Assembly (NCBI RefSeq): GCF_030445035.2
Contig: NC_080696.1
Coordinates: 24,565,661-24,629,660 of the forward strand
From: Dasypus novemcinctus
Taxonomy: Eukaryota; Chordata; Mammalia; Cingulata; Dasypodidae
DNA length: 64,000 nucleotides
Direction: 5' to 3'
The translations under genes and the position numbers were made by a program. This document shows, in pieces, positions 26,786 through 38,704 of this stretch; positions within the stretch are counted from its first letter, which is position 1; the number at the start of each line of letters is the position of its first letter. Under the pieces are notes generated by a model that saw nothing but the letters and a program-made list of their open reading frames with translations, made no database searches and was not told the origin of the DNA.

Positions 26786-27229
26786 TATTTTATTTTTTAA
26801 ATCCCGCCCCCAGATGACTCCCTCATCTGTCTGCTCACTGTCTGCTCATCTTTTTAGGAGGCACCAGGAACTGAACCCAGGACTTCCCATATGAGAGGCA
26901 AGGGCCCAACCACTTGAGCTACTTCTCCCTGCTGGTTGCGATGGTTGTGGCGACTGCTTATGTACTGTTTGCTCATGTGGCATCTGCTTGATTATGGTGT
27001 CTACTTGTCCCTGCCTCTCCTTGTTTGTAGCGTCTGTTGGTTGTGGTGTGTGCTTGGTTATGTTGCCTGTTGTGGCGTCTGCTGGGTTGCGGCATATGCT
27101 GGTTGCAGTGTCTACAGCATCTGCTCATTGAAGAATCTGCTCATCTTCTTTAGGAGGCACTGGGAACCAAACCCAGGACCTTTCATGTGGGAGGTGGGCA
27201 CCCAATTGCTTCAGCCACATCCTCTCCCT
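26786..27229 (-). repeat. DAS-family composite SINE
   Basis: Minus-strand composite copy with GGTTG/TGGTGTCTGCTTG-type linker repeats between two tRNA-like units. It lies in the 3-prime part of the CPPED1 retrocopy. The flanking duplication is not clear. Confidence 0.8.
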
Positions 27230-27630
27230 AGTGTTGATTTTATGCAATTCACTTTTCTGCATTATATCGGAAGTTCCTGCCCGCTGTGTAAATTTATCCA
27301 CATAATTTTCAGCAGTTGTCCTGATGGACGTGTGACTTACGCAGTCTGTAAATCTTGCCAGGAAAATTCTGGTGTTACACAACAACATTCCATAATCCTA
27401 AGAAGACTTTAAAACTGACTAGTTAAAAATGAATTGTATTGCAAAGTCCGTTAAATTAAAAGACTTTCTTGTCATAAAGTTTGAGTCAACAAAGCAAAAC
27501 CAAGGGAAATTAAATGGAAAGATATTGGATATATATATTTGTAAAGAATGAAAGATAAGTTAATTATTCTACAGATGTGCCCCATTGTTATGTGTCACAA
27601 GAAAATTAACATTTTTTTCAAAATTAAAAA

Positions 27631-27646
27631 AAAAGGTATGTAGTGG
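27631..27646 (+). repeat. Target-site duplication, right, of the CPPED1 retrocopy
   Basis: AAAAGGTATGTAGTGG directly follows the A-rich tail of the retrocopy and leads into antisense LINE-1 (CATCTTATAG...). Confidence 0.9.
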
Positions 27647-29377
27647 CATCTTATAGTTTTAGTTTGCATTTCCCTAATTACTAACAATGTTTAAATATTT
27701 TCATGTGCGCTCATTTAGCATCTGCATATCTTCTTTGATGAAATATCTGTTCAAATAATTTGCCCATAAAAAAACTCAATTGCTCATTTTCTTATTTGAG
27801 AGATCATATATTCTGGATACAAGTCCTTTATGAGACTTGTATCAAGTTTTTCTCCCAGTCTTTAGCTTGTTTATTGATCATCTCAACTGTTTTTGGAAGA
27901 GCACACATTTTTCATTTAGATGAAATTCAGTTTATTCATTTGTTTTGTTATTTTTTTGGTGTTCTAAGAAACCTTTTCTCAATTCAAGGTCACAAAGATT
28001 TATTTTCCTGTTTTCTTCTAGAAGTTCTATAATTTTAGATTTCATACTTAGGTCTCTGATCCAATTTGAGTTAATTTTTGTACATAGTACAAGCCATGGA
28101 TTCACATTCACTTTTTTTGCATATGAATATAATATTGTTCCAGCACCATTGTTGAAATAGTCCAACAACTTTCTCCACTTCATCACTTTTTACCTTTGTC
28201 AAAAATTAGGTGTCTATATCTATGGGTTTATTTCTGAATTCTCTTGTTTATTCCATTAATTTATTTTTTCTGCCTTGATGTCAATACCATGCCATTTTGA
28301 TTAGTTTAACTTTATAATAATTCTTGGAAAAGCTAATGTTAATATACCAAATTTGTTTTGTATCAGAGTTGTGTTGTTTTGGCTATCTTAGGTCCTTAAT
28401 TTTCATAGGAAGTTTTGGATCAGCTTTTAGAATTAAACCTACAAAAAATACCTGCAGGGATTGTATTAAATCTATATATCAATTTGGGAAGAATTGACCA
28501 TATTAATAATATTGAGTCTTCCAACCCATAAACAATCTATATTTCCCCATTTATTTTTATCTTCTTTCATTTATCTCAGAAACATTTTGTAGCTTTCAGT
28601 GCACAGATCTGTCACAATTTTTGGTCAGATTTATCCCTGCACATATATTTTTGATGCTATTATAAATGGTATTCTCAAATTAAGAATTCTGATTATATGT
28701 TGCTAGTAAATAGAAATATATTGATTTTTGTGGATTGATCTTGTATACTGCAACTTTGCTAAACTCACTTGTAGCTAGATTTTTTTTGTAGATTCCATCA
28801 GGTTTTCTTCATTGATCATGTTTTCTGTGAAAAAAAATTTTACTCCTTCCTTTCTGATCTGGATGTCTATTTCTTTTTCTTGTCTGCACTGGTTAGAACA
28901 AGTGTTGAATAAAAGTAGTCAGAACAGAAAACCTTGTCTTGTTTCTGATTTTAGAATAAAAGCATCCAGATTTTCACCATTAAGTATGGATTTTTAGTAG
29001 ATGCCCTTTATTAGATTGAGATGTTCCCCCTATTCCTAGTTTACTGAGAATTTTCATCAGCAAGGATGTTGAATTTTTTGCATATTTTTTTCCTGCATTT
29101 ATTGAGACAAATCTTCTGTTAAAATTTTTTAGATTGTTAAGATGGTGAAGTACAGTGATTAATTGGTTTTCCAATGTGAAACTATCCCTGCATTCCTGGC
29201 ATAAACCCCATATGTCCTTGATCACGATGTATTATAATTTTTGTTGAATTTGATTTGTTAAAATTTTGTTTAGAATTTTTGCATTGATGCTTATGAAGGA
29301 TATTGATTTGTAGAGTTCTTTTCTTGTCATATATTTGGTCTTGGTATTAGGATATTTCTGGCCTCATAAAATGAGTT

Positions 29378-29430
29378 AGGAAGGAGAACGGATGTAGCTC
29401 AGTGGTTCAATCCTAGGTACCTCCTTTTAA
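29378..29430 (+). repeat. Very short DAS monomer SINE
   Basis: The insertion reads GAGAACGGATGTAGCTCAGT and ends in ACCTCCTTTTAAA. Flanks AAAATGAGTTAGG and AAAATGAGTTGGG are the target-site duplication within LINE-1 B. At about 55 bp it is essentially a truncated tRNA-like head. Confidence 0.75.
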
Positions 29431-29884
29431 AAAAAATGAGTTGGGAAATATCTCTTTCCCTTCAATTTTTTGGAAGAGTTTTTGTAGAACCAGTATTATT
29501 TCTTCCTTAAATGTTTAGTAGAATACACCATTTAGGACACCTGGACCTGGATTTTCTTTATGGGAGAGTTAACCACAATGTCAATTTTTTAACAGGGCCA
29601 TTCAGTTTACCTATTTCTGCTTGAATGAGCTTAGATAATTTCTGTCTTACCTATTTCTTCCAAGCTCTTGGATTTATTTGTATAAAGTTATTCATAATAT
29701 TCCCTTATGCATTTATATCTGTAGATTGTGTAGTGATGTCACTGCTCTTATTCTTGATATTGGTAACTTTTGTTCTCCCTCTCTTTTATTTAAAAATATC
29801 TGGCTAAACATTTATCAATTTTTATTAGTCTCCTCAAAGAACCAGCCTTTGGGTTTTTCTCAATTTTTGTTTCCTGTTTCAGGG

Positions 29885-30058
29885 AATAGCAAACTTTTTC
29901 TGTAGTTTAAGAATTGTAGTGTATGCAGTCTCTATTGTAGCATAAAAGCAATCACAGGCAATATGTAACAGAATGGGTGTGGACCTGTGCCAAACTTCGT
30001 TCACCAAAACAGGCCATGGACTGGGTTTAGCTCGAAGCATGTAGTTTGCCAACCCCTG
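29885..30058 (+). mobile_element. hAT-type MITE remnant in LINE-1 B
   Basis: The phrases GCAAACTTTTTCTGTAG, GTAGCATAAAAGCAATCACA, AACAGAATGGGTGTGG and GTAGTTTGCCAACCCCTG belong to a common mammalian hAT-Charlie-like nonautonomous transposon. It interrupts antisense ORF2. The precise family name is not assigned. Confidence 0.7.
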
Positions 30059-30639
30059 TTCTACTTTCTTGATTCAGCTTTGCTCTTCATTATTTCTCTT
30101 CTGCAAACTTTGGGTTTAATTTGCTCTTGTTTTCCTAGTTATTCAAGGTGGAAGCTGAGTTCATTGATTAGAAACTTTCTCCTTTTCTAATACAGGTGTT
30201 TAGTGATATTAATTTTCCTCTAAGTACTGATTAACTTCATCCCACAAATTCTGGTATGTTTTCATTTTCATTCATCTAAGTTCCTCTATTCATGTTTGTC
30301 ATATATTGGTTTCCATGTATTTGGAAAATCCAAATAATCCAAATAAACCAACTCCAAGACACATAATACTCAATGTCAAATGCCAAATATCACAAATATC
30401 AAGAGAAAATTCTGAGAGCAGGGAAGGGAAAAGGAAACTGTCCCAAACAAGGGACTTAAGTGTGGATATTTCAGCAGAAACCATGGAGGTGAGAAGACTG
30501 GTATGATACAAATATAAAGTGAAAGAGAAAAATTGCCAACCAAAAATTCTCTATCCTGCAAAATTATCCTTCAAATATGAAGGTGAGAATAAAATATTCA
30601 CAAATAAATAACAGCAAAGACCAAAAAAGAAGGAAGGTC

Positions 30640-32094
30640 CAACAATGAGCTCTTGATACTAATGACTATGCTTGTAAGCCTGTGCACCTGAAATAAGAAC
30701 AAGGCCTAGAGCTGCAGTGTGCCTAAGAGTCACCTCCTGAGAGCCTCCGTGTTGCTCAAATGTGGCCAGTCTCAAAGCCAAACTCAGCATGTAAATATGT
30801 TGCCTTCCCCCCAGCGTGGGACATGACTCTTGGAGATGAGCCTACCTGGCCCCAAGGGATTACTACCAAAACCAGCTGATGATGTAACTAGAAAATGACC
30901 TTGAATAAAAGGGTCAACTTGGACCAGCAGAATATCTCAGTCTACATATAATACCAGGAGTTAAAAATGCTTTTTACCTGAATAAAAGGGGGAAATGGAA
31001 AGGACAAATGAGTTTATATAGCTATGAGTCTCCAAAAAGAGCTGGAAGGTTATTAGATCACATCTGAGTCCAGCTCCATCACACAGAAACACAAACTCCA
31101 AGGAAGGGCCAACTGACATGGCACTGAACTCCATCTGCCATGACCATAGAACCTGTGGGTCTCTGTAGCCCTCAGAAGAACAAATACCTGGGGTTTTATC
31201 TACTTTATCTGTCTCTGGGACTCTGCTGAGGTGTGCATAAAGGTGACCCCTCTGATAATTTCCCAGCTCTTTTTTGGAGATTCATAGCCATATAAACTCA
31301 TTTTTCCTTTCCATTTCTCCCTTGATTCAGGTCAAAAAGCATTTTTAACTCCTGTTATTATATGTAGACTGAGATATTCTGCTGGTCCAAGTTGAACCTT
31401 TTATTCAAGGCCGTTTTCTAGTCACATCATCAGCTGGTACTTGGTAGTAATCCCTCGGCACCAGGGAGGCTCATCCCCGGGAGTCATGTCCCATGCTGTG
31501 GGGAAGGCAATGCATTTACATGCTAAGTTTGGCTTTGAGACTGGCCACATTTGAGCAACATGGAGGCTCTCAGGAGGTGACTCTTAGGCACACTGCAGCT
31601 CTAGGCCTTGTTCTTATTTCAGGTACACAGGCTCACAAGCATAGTCATTAGTATCAAGGGCTCATTGTTGGACCTTCATTCTATTTTTGGTCTTTGCCTT
31701 ACTGAGATTCTATTCATGAACTATTGTGATTAGTAATCGAAGAAAATGTGGCATTGGTGTGGAGAAAGTGGCCATGGTGGCTGCTGGGGGTAGGGAGTGG
31801 GAGGAAGAGATGTGATGTGGGGGCATTTTCAGGTGTTGGAGTTGTCCTGGGTGGTGCTGCAGGGTCAGTTACTGGACATTGTATGTCCTCCCATGGCCCA
31901 CTGGGTGGACTGAGGGAGAGTGTGGGCTATGGTGCGGACCATTGAACATGAGGTGCGGTGGTGCTCAGAGATGTATTCACCAAGTGCAATGAATGTCTCA
32001 TGATGATAGAGGAGGTTGTTGTTATGGGGGGAGGAGTGGAGTGAGAGGGTTGGGGGGTATATTGGGGCCTCATATTTTTTGAATGTAACATTAA

Positions 32095-32129
<35 letters not shown>

Positions 32130-32140
32130 AATAAAATAAA
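30640..32140 (+). mobile_element. LINE-1 3-prime UTR block with internal inversion
   Basis: The block has three parts: a sense segment of a LINE-1 3-prime UTR (30640-31054), an antisense segment of the same UTR (31055-31695), and a sense terminal tail (31700-32090) ending in an AAAT run. The antisense segment matches the antisense UTR of LINE-1 E at 43510-44160, and the tail matches 45370-45800. Arms 30640-31050 and 31258-31695 are close inverted copies. Confidence 0.75.
32092..32140 (+). repeat. (AAAT)n microsatellite
   Basis: About 12 tandem AAAT units from the expanded tail of the LINE-1 fragment. Confidence 0.95.
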
Positions 32141-33002
32141 GGGAGCCTTAAACCCCAAAAGAAAAAGAAAGGAGAGAAAGGCTTGGAGGAGAATGTAGAA
32201 CCAAGATTAGCAGAAAGGATAACCCAAAGAGTAAAAAGACAGATGAAAATAAGATATGACATATGAAAATCAAAGAATAAAATGGTGAAAGTAAATAATG
32301 CATTTTCAGTAATAATCAGTGAATGTGAATGGATTAGCCTCCCTAATCAAAAGTTATAGACTGAAAGAATGGATCAAAAACAAGACCCATCCATATACTA
32401 TTTATAAGAAACTCAATTGAGATCCAGGGATACAAATCGGCTGACAAAACCTTAGCAGGACTAACAAATTAAAAAAGAAAGGAGATGCAAATAAAATCAG
32501 AAATGAAAAAGGGAATGTTATGACTGACACCACAGAAATAAGAAGTATCATAAAAGGATTTATGAGAAACTGTATGCTAAAAAACTAGGCAGCCTAGATG
32601 AAATTGACAAATTCCTAGAAACATACAAACAACCTACACTGACCCTACAAGAAATACAAGAACTCAACAAACTAACTAATTACATTTAAGGAAATTGAAT
32701 CTGTCATAAAAAATCTCCCAGCAAAGAAAAGTCCAGGACCACATGGCTACCCAAGTGAATTCTACCAAGCATTTTGGGAAGAATTAACACCAACCCTGTT
32801 AAAACTCTTCCAAAAAATGGAAGAGGCGGAAACATTACCCAATACATATTATGAAACCAACATCATCCTAATACTAAAGCTAGATAAAGATATGAAAAGA
32901 AAAAAAAACAAAAACCCAAGCCAATCTCTCTAAGGAACATAGATGCAAAAATTGTCAACAAAATATTTACAAATAGAATCCAACAGCATATTAAAAGAAT
33001 TA

Positions 33003-33122
33003 GAGGTGTTGGGGAGTGGGGTATATAGGAACCTCTTATGTATTTTAATGTAACATTTTGTGTGATTTATTTATCTTTTTTTTTTTTAAAAAGACAATAA
33101 AAATATTCTCTGAAAAATAGAA
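33003..33122 (+). mobile_element. Short LINE-1 tail insertion in ORF2 of LINE-1 C
   Basis: A GGGGTATATAGGAACCTC ... TAATGTAACATTTTGTGTG tail with T- and A-runs interrupts ORF2. AAAAGAATTA appears on both sides (32993-33002 and 33123-33132) as the duplication. Confidence 0.82.
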
Positions 33123-34363
33123 TAAAAGAATTATATACCACAACCAAGTGGGATTTATTCCTGGTATGCAAGGGTGGTTCAACATAAGAAAATCAATTAA
33201 CATAAACACACTAATAACTCGATGCAGGAAAGGTATTTGACAAAATCTAGCATCCTTTCTTGATAAAAACATTTCAAAAGTTAGGAATAGAAGGAAAATT
33301 CTTTAATATGATAAAGGGCAAATATGAAAAACCCACAGCCCACAACATCATGCTCAATGGGGAAAAGTTGAAAGCTTTCCCCCTAAGATCAGGAACAAGA
33401 TAAGGATGACCTGTCACCAATGTGCTAGAAGTTCCAGCTATAACAGTTAGACAAGAAATTTAAAAAGTCATTCAATAGGAAAAGAGAAAGTAAAACTCTT
33501 GCTATTGGCAGATGATAGAATCCTATACTTAGAAAATTCTGAAATGTTCATGACAAAGTTACTTGAACTAATAAATGAGTTCAGCAAACTGTCAGGATAC
33601 AAGATCAATGTGCAAAAATCAGTAATGTCTGTACACTAATATTGAAAAATCTGAGGAGGAAATCAGGAAAAAAAGTTCCATTTACAATAGCAACAAAAAG
33701 ACTCAAATACCTATGACTCAATTTACCCAAAGATCTACAGGTCCTTTATTCAGAAAACTATAAAACACTGCTAAAAGAAATTAAAGGAGACCTAAACAAA
33801 TGGAAAGACATTCCATGTTCATAGATTAGTAGACTAACTATCATGAAGATGTCAGTGTTCCCAAACTGATTTATAGATTCCATCAGCTTACTTTACAGAC
33901 ATAAAAAAGGCAATTACCGAATGTATTTGGAAGGGAAGGGGCACCCAAATAGTCAAAAGCATCCTAAAAAGAACAATGTGGGAGTACTCTTACCACCTGA
34001 TCTTGAAATATATTACAAAGGTACAGTGGTCAAAACAGCATGGTATTGGTATAAAGATAGACACATTGATCAGTGGATTAGAATTGAGAGTCCAGAAACA
34101 GACCCTCACCTCTATGGCCAACTGGTTTTTGATACCTGGTAAGTCCATGTTAACAGAACAAAAGAGTCTCCTCAACTAACAGTGCAGGGAGAACTGGATA
34201 GCCATAAACAAACAAACAAACAAAAAGAAAAAGAAAAAGAAAAAGACCTATCTCACTCCCTATACAAGAATGAACTCAAAATGGATCAAAGACCTACATA
34301 TAAAAGCCAGGTCCACATAACTACTAGAAGAAAATGAAGGGAAATATCTCAATGACTTTGTGG

Positions 34364-34757
34364 GGAAGCAGACATGGCTCAATGGATAAGTGTCTGCCTA
34401 CCATATGGGAGGGTCCAGGATTTGATACCCAGGGCCTCCTGACCTGTGTAGTGAGCTGGCCCATGTGCAGAGCAGCTGTGCGCAAGAAGTGGTATGCCAC
34501 GCAGGGGCACCCCCACCATGCGTAAGGAGTGTGCCCTGCAAGGAGAGTCGCCCTGCGTGAAAAAAAGTGCACCCTGCCCAGGAGTGGCGCCGCACACATA
34601 GAGAGCTGATGCAGCAAGATGACATAACAAAAAAAGATGCAGTTTCCTGGTGCCACCAAGTGTGTAAGCAGACACAGAACACACAGCGAGTGAATACAGA
34701 GCAGACAATTGGGGGAAAGGGGAGAGAAATAAATAAAATAAATCTTAAAAAAAAAAA
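34364..34757 (+). repeat. DAS-III type SINE
   Basis: Plus-strand full-length copy flanked by the perfect duplication GACTTTGTGG (34354-34363 and 34758-34767). It splits ORF2 of LINE-1 C. Long open frames here, up to 172 codons on the minus strand, come from SINE and LINE sequence. Confidence 0.93.
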
Positions 34758-35865
34758 GACTTTGTGGTTCTTGGACCTTATACCCAGTGCACATGCAACA
34801 AAAGAAAAAATAGATAAATGGGACCTCCTCGAAATTAAACACTTCTGCACCTCAAAGGACTTTATCAAAAGGGTGAAAAGGCAGCCAACTCAATGGGAGA
34901 AAATATTTGGAAATTACATGTCTGATAAGGGTTTAATATCTATGATATGCAAAGAAAATGTAACAACTGAACAATTTAAAGACCAACAATCCAATTTTAA
35001 AATGGGCAAAAGATTTGAACATTTGTCAAAAGAAGAAATATAAAGGGCAAAAAAAACACACCCCCAAACAAAACATGAAACAATGTTCAACATCACTAAT
35101 TATAAGGGAAATCCAAATCAAAACTACAATGAAATATCATTTCACACCTATCAGATGGCCACTATTATAAAGAGAACTACAAATATTGGAGAGGATGTGG
35201 AGAGATAGGAACACTAATTCACTGTTGGTGGAAATGTAGAATGGTACAGACACTGTGGTGGACTGTTTGGCAGTTCCTAAGGAGGTTTAATATAGATTTG
35301 CCATGTGACCCGGCAATACCATTCCTGGGCAATACCAATACTACCCAGAAGAACTGAGCAGTAACATGAACAGACATCTGCACACCGATGTTCATAGTGG
35401 TGTTATTCACGATTGCCAAACGCTGGAAAACAACCCAGGTGTCTATCAACTAAGAACGGATAAGCAAACTGTGGTGTATTCACTGGATAGTATGACAACT
35501 TAGATGAACTTGGAAGACATTATGTTGAATAAAGCAAGCCAGACACAAAAGGACAAATACTGTATGATTTCACCACTATGAATTAAATATATTGTGTAAC
35601 ATATTGTGTGATTCCATTCAATGTATATAAAATGTAAATATAAATCAATTTATAAAGATGAGATTAGTGGTTATGTAGGGCTAGGAAAGGCCTGTTAAGT
35701 GTGTGGAGTTTTTCATTTTGGAGTAATGAAATGGTTCTAAAAATTTTTGTGATAATGAATGCACAACATTGTGATTATACTAAAAGCCATTGATTATACA
35801 TTTTGGATAGATTGTATGGTATGTGAATATATCTCAATAAAACTGCTGATTAAATAAATAATTGA

Positions 35866-36098
35866 TCAAGAATAGCCAGAAATAGCAGCTACATACAGCA
35901 GGGGAAACATAGATTGAAAGGTGAAGAATTTTCTTGTCTGTTTATTATTATTATTATTATTGAAATAATGAAAATGTTCTAATAATGAAGTGATGAATGC
36001 ACAACTATGTGATTATATCAAATACCACTGATTGTACACTTTGGATGAAGTGTATGCTTTATTAATAATTTATCAATAAAATTGACTTGTTTAAAAAA
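35866..36098 (+). mobile_element. Extra LINE-1 3-prime tail in tandem
   Basis: A second tail (AATAGCCAGAAATAGCAGCT ... TATCAATAAAATTGACTTG plus A-run) directly follows the tail of LINE-1 C and precedes LINE-1 D. It is homologous to the tails at 11830-12070 and 37440-37690. Confidence 0.75.
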
Positions 36099-37688
36099 AT
36101 AAATGGCACCTCCTCAAAATTAAACACTTTTGCACCTCAAAGGACTTTTTCAAAATGGTGAAAAAGCAACTGACTCAATGGGAGAGATTATTTGGAAATC
36201 ACATATCTGATAAGGGTTTAATTTCCATGATATATAAAGAGATGTTACAACGCAACAATATAAAGACAAATAACCTGATTAATAAATGGGCAAGACTTGA
36301 ATAGACATTTGTCCAAAGAAATACAAATGGCTAAAAAAACACAAGAAAAAATGTTCACCATCACTAATGATTAGGGAAAAATGCAAATCAAAGCCATAAT
36401 GAGATATCATTTCACACCTAGTAGAATAGCCACTATATTAAAGAGACAGAAAACTACAAATGTTGGAGAGGATGTGGAGAGATAAGAACACTTATTCACT
36501 GTTGGTAGGAATGTAGAATGGTATAGCCACTGTGGAGGACAATTTGGCAGTTTCTAAAGAGGTTGAATATAGACTTGCCATGTGATCCAGCAATACCCAC
36601 TGCTAAGTATATACCCAGAAGAACTGAGAGCAGAGACAAAGAGGTATCTGCACACTGATGTTCATAGCAGTGTTATTCACAATTGCCAAAAGCTGGAAAC
36701 AACCCAGGTGCCTATTGACCGATAAATGAATAAACAAATTGTGGTATATACATATGATGGAATATTATGCAGTTGTAAGAAGATATTAAGTTGTGAAGCA
36801 TATGACAACATGGATGAACCTGGAGGACATTATGTTGAATGAAGCAAGCCGGATGCAATAGGAGAAATACTTTATGACTGTGTTATTATGAACCTAATAA
36901 ATTATATAAACTCATGGAGTTAATAACTAGATGATAGGTCATCAGAAAATAGAAGGGAAAGTTGAAGGTTAATCTGTGACAAACTGGTAAAAGTTGTTCA
37001 TAAATCTTTGGAAATGAATAGAAATGGTGAAAGCACAACATAATGTTTGTGACTAGCCATACTATTATGTAGGTATGAAAGTGGTTTAAAGGCAAAGTCT
37101 AAGGACATGTCTATTACTAAAAGGAAAGCTGAAAAATATGACATGGGACTGTATAGCATAGCAAAACCTCGTGAAATATGAAAATGGGCAATATTGCATA
37201 TATAAGAATGTATTTCTTTGAAAGTGAACAAATGTATGTTAATGTTATAAGATGTTAATATCAGACAAAACTACAACCAAAGCAAAATATGGACAGTAGT
37301 ATATAGTGATATATATTAATAATCTTCTATTAAGGGTGAAAAAAAAAGAAATCTACTAAGTGAAAGAAACTAGAGAAAAGATATTACATATTGAGTCTAT
37401 CTATAAAAAATATAAATAGAAATAAATTAGAGAGATGGAAACAGAATAGCAGCAATGAATGACAGGGAATGCATAGAGAGATTGAGAGGTGATTATTAAG
37501 GAGTAGAGGTTTTCATTTTCTATTTTTTATTACCATTATTTTTCTTTGAAAATGAAAATGCTCTAATAATGATTGAAATGATAAATGCAAAACTATGTGA
37601 TTATACCAAATACCAATGATTGTACACTTTGGATGGATTGTATGCTTTATTAATATGCATCAATAAAACTGTAATTAAAAAAGTTATT
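36099..37688 (+). mobile_element. LINE-1 D, 5-prime-truncated, plus strand
   Basis: It begins inside the ORF2 C-terminal region (GGCACCTCCTCAAAATTAAA), repeating sequence already present in LINE-1 C near 34822. It runs through the end of ORF2 near 36870 and a 3-prime UTR to ATGCATCAATAAAACTG plus A-run. Frames are broken. Confidence 0.82.
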
Positions 37689-38242
37689 TTTAATACATTT
37701 ACCTGATGACCACAGAGGTGTTTCTTACAAAACTCTGCATTTTTCTATAGATTTGAAATATTTTATTAAAAGATTAAAATGTTAAACTTAAATCAAGTTT
37801 AATAGGAAAAAATTTATTGCAAATACAGTGACTTTTGTATTACAGTAGTACATTCAGATGTTTGGATAAATCCAATGGTCATAATTTATGTATATTTTGG
37901 ATATAAAAGTATACTTTCTTTATACATATAGATATATAATACAATTTCCAGTGTGATGACTTTCCATTGAGGAGAAGAATGCATTTGCAATAAATATCAC
38001 TGTACCAGAGTCCAGAGACCTCAGCACCATCCTACAACCACATGTGGCACAGCAGTCCCCAAGGAAGGGGATCCTCCCCTTATGGCTGAATTGACAGTCT
38101 GGAATAGACTACTATCAAGACACACCATCAACAATGACCTAAGCCCAAATCAGTAACAGTGAAATGGTAAAACTGTACAGACCCCTGATTTTGTATTTGC
38201 ACTGAATCTTTGCAGGCAAAGTTAAAAGGACAAGATTTCAAG

Positions 38243-38248
38243 TTTATT
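38243..38248 (-). promoter_or_regulatory. NINL: Candidate poly(A) signal for NINL
   Basis: The minus strand reads AATAAA about 520 nt after the stop codon, of which about 210 nt is SINE. A second candidate is at 37813-37818. Confidence 0.4.
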
Positions 38249-38493
38249 TTAACCTATTGTCTTTCCGTCATTCTTTGCCGAGAGCCCCCCATAATCTGTT
38301 CACTGCGGAGGGGCAACATTGGGAATATTATACAGGAAAATTACCCAGGACCTCTAATACAAACACTGACATTTTCTCCCAGCATCTGGCACATAGTAGA
38401 CATTCATTAAGTCTCTGGGGTTGAACAAAGAGTCACAGTCCTCAGATATGGCCAAAGAGCCATAGAAAGGATGGCATCCCTGTGGCTTAAATT

Positions 38494-38704
38494 TTTTTTT
38501 GAGGTACTGAGGATTGAACCCAGGACCTTGTATGTAGGAAGCCAGTGCTCAAACACTGAGCCACATTGGCTTACCTGAGTTGTTTTTTATTTCTCGTTAG
38601 TTTTGCTTGTTTGTTTTTGCTTTTTCAGAAGGCACCGGAAACCAGATTCGGGGCCTCCTATGTAAGAGGTGGGTGCTCAGCTGCTTGAGCCACATCTATT
38701 CCCC
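38494..38704 (-). repeat. DAS SINE (two short tRNA-like units) in NINL 3-prime UTR
   Basis: Two tRNA-like units, each with an antisense B-box-like segment (GGATTGAACCCAGG and GGAAACCAGATTCGG), are joined by a T-rich linker. Flanks CCCTGTGGCTTAAAT and CCCTTGTGGCTAAAT look like an imperfect duplication. If NINL uses a poly(A) site to the left, this SINE is part of its 3-prime UTR. Confidence 0.78.

Larger units (their letters stand above)
24431..27630 (+). pseudogene. CPPED1: CPPED1 processed retropseudogene
   Basis: An intronless copy of CPPED1, a cytosolic calcineurin-like metallophosphatase. Recognisable pieces run in order from RTLDAFPEEKEREWKG near 24510 through CGDLIHAVP near 24725, VSGNHHSN near 24835, WGDDYFSFWVGG near 24892 and YAIVFQHIPMFL near 25055 to DELSEKGLEDDLM near 25340-25380. 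Frameshifts and in-frame stops (for example TGA at 25286) break it. The metal-site GNHD appears as GNHH, and a later conserved His is Leu in SGHYLRN. A long 3-prime UTR follows to a short A-run near 27625. Duplications AAAAGGTGTGTAGTGG (24415-24430) and AAAAGGTATGTAGTGG (27631-27646) flank it, the signature of LINE-1-mediated retroposition. Two SINEs (26228, 26786) inserted later in the UTR. Confidence 0.93.
23826..30300 (-). mobile_element. LINE-1 B, degraded, minus strand, split by a retrocopy
   Basis: The plus-strand sequence is antisense LINE-1: the 3-prime end and end of ORF2 at 23840-24414, then ORF2 from 27647 to about 30300. Antisense ORF2 reads as broken fragments, for example ILLEENRKINLCDLELRKGF around 27932-28186. 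The element is interrupted by the CPPED1 retrocopy (24431-27630), a hAT-type MITE (29885-30058) and a short SINE (29378-29430), so it is older than all of these. Confidence 0.82.
30300..35865 (+). mobile_element. LINE-1 C, degraded, plus strand, with several insertions
   Basis: A LINE-1 5-prime segment (about 30300-30635, encoding LSQTRDLSVDISAETMEVRR in one frame) is followed after a long insertion block by ORF2 from about 32270. The region around 32730 reads KSPGPHGYPSEFY. RT continues after a tail insertion (33003-33122). The C-terminal part at 33900-34300 contains [15 protein letters not shown]. The tail ends near 35860 in ATAAAACTG plus A/T-rich sequence. It is full of stops and frameshifts. 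A SINE interrupts it at 34364-34757. Confidence 0.82.
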
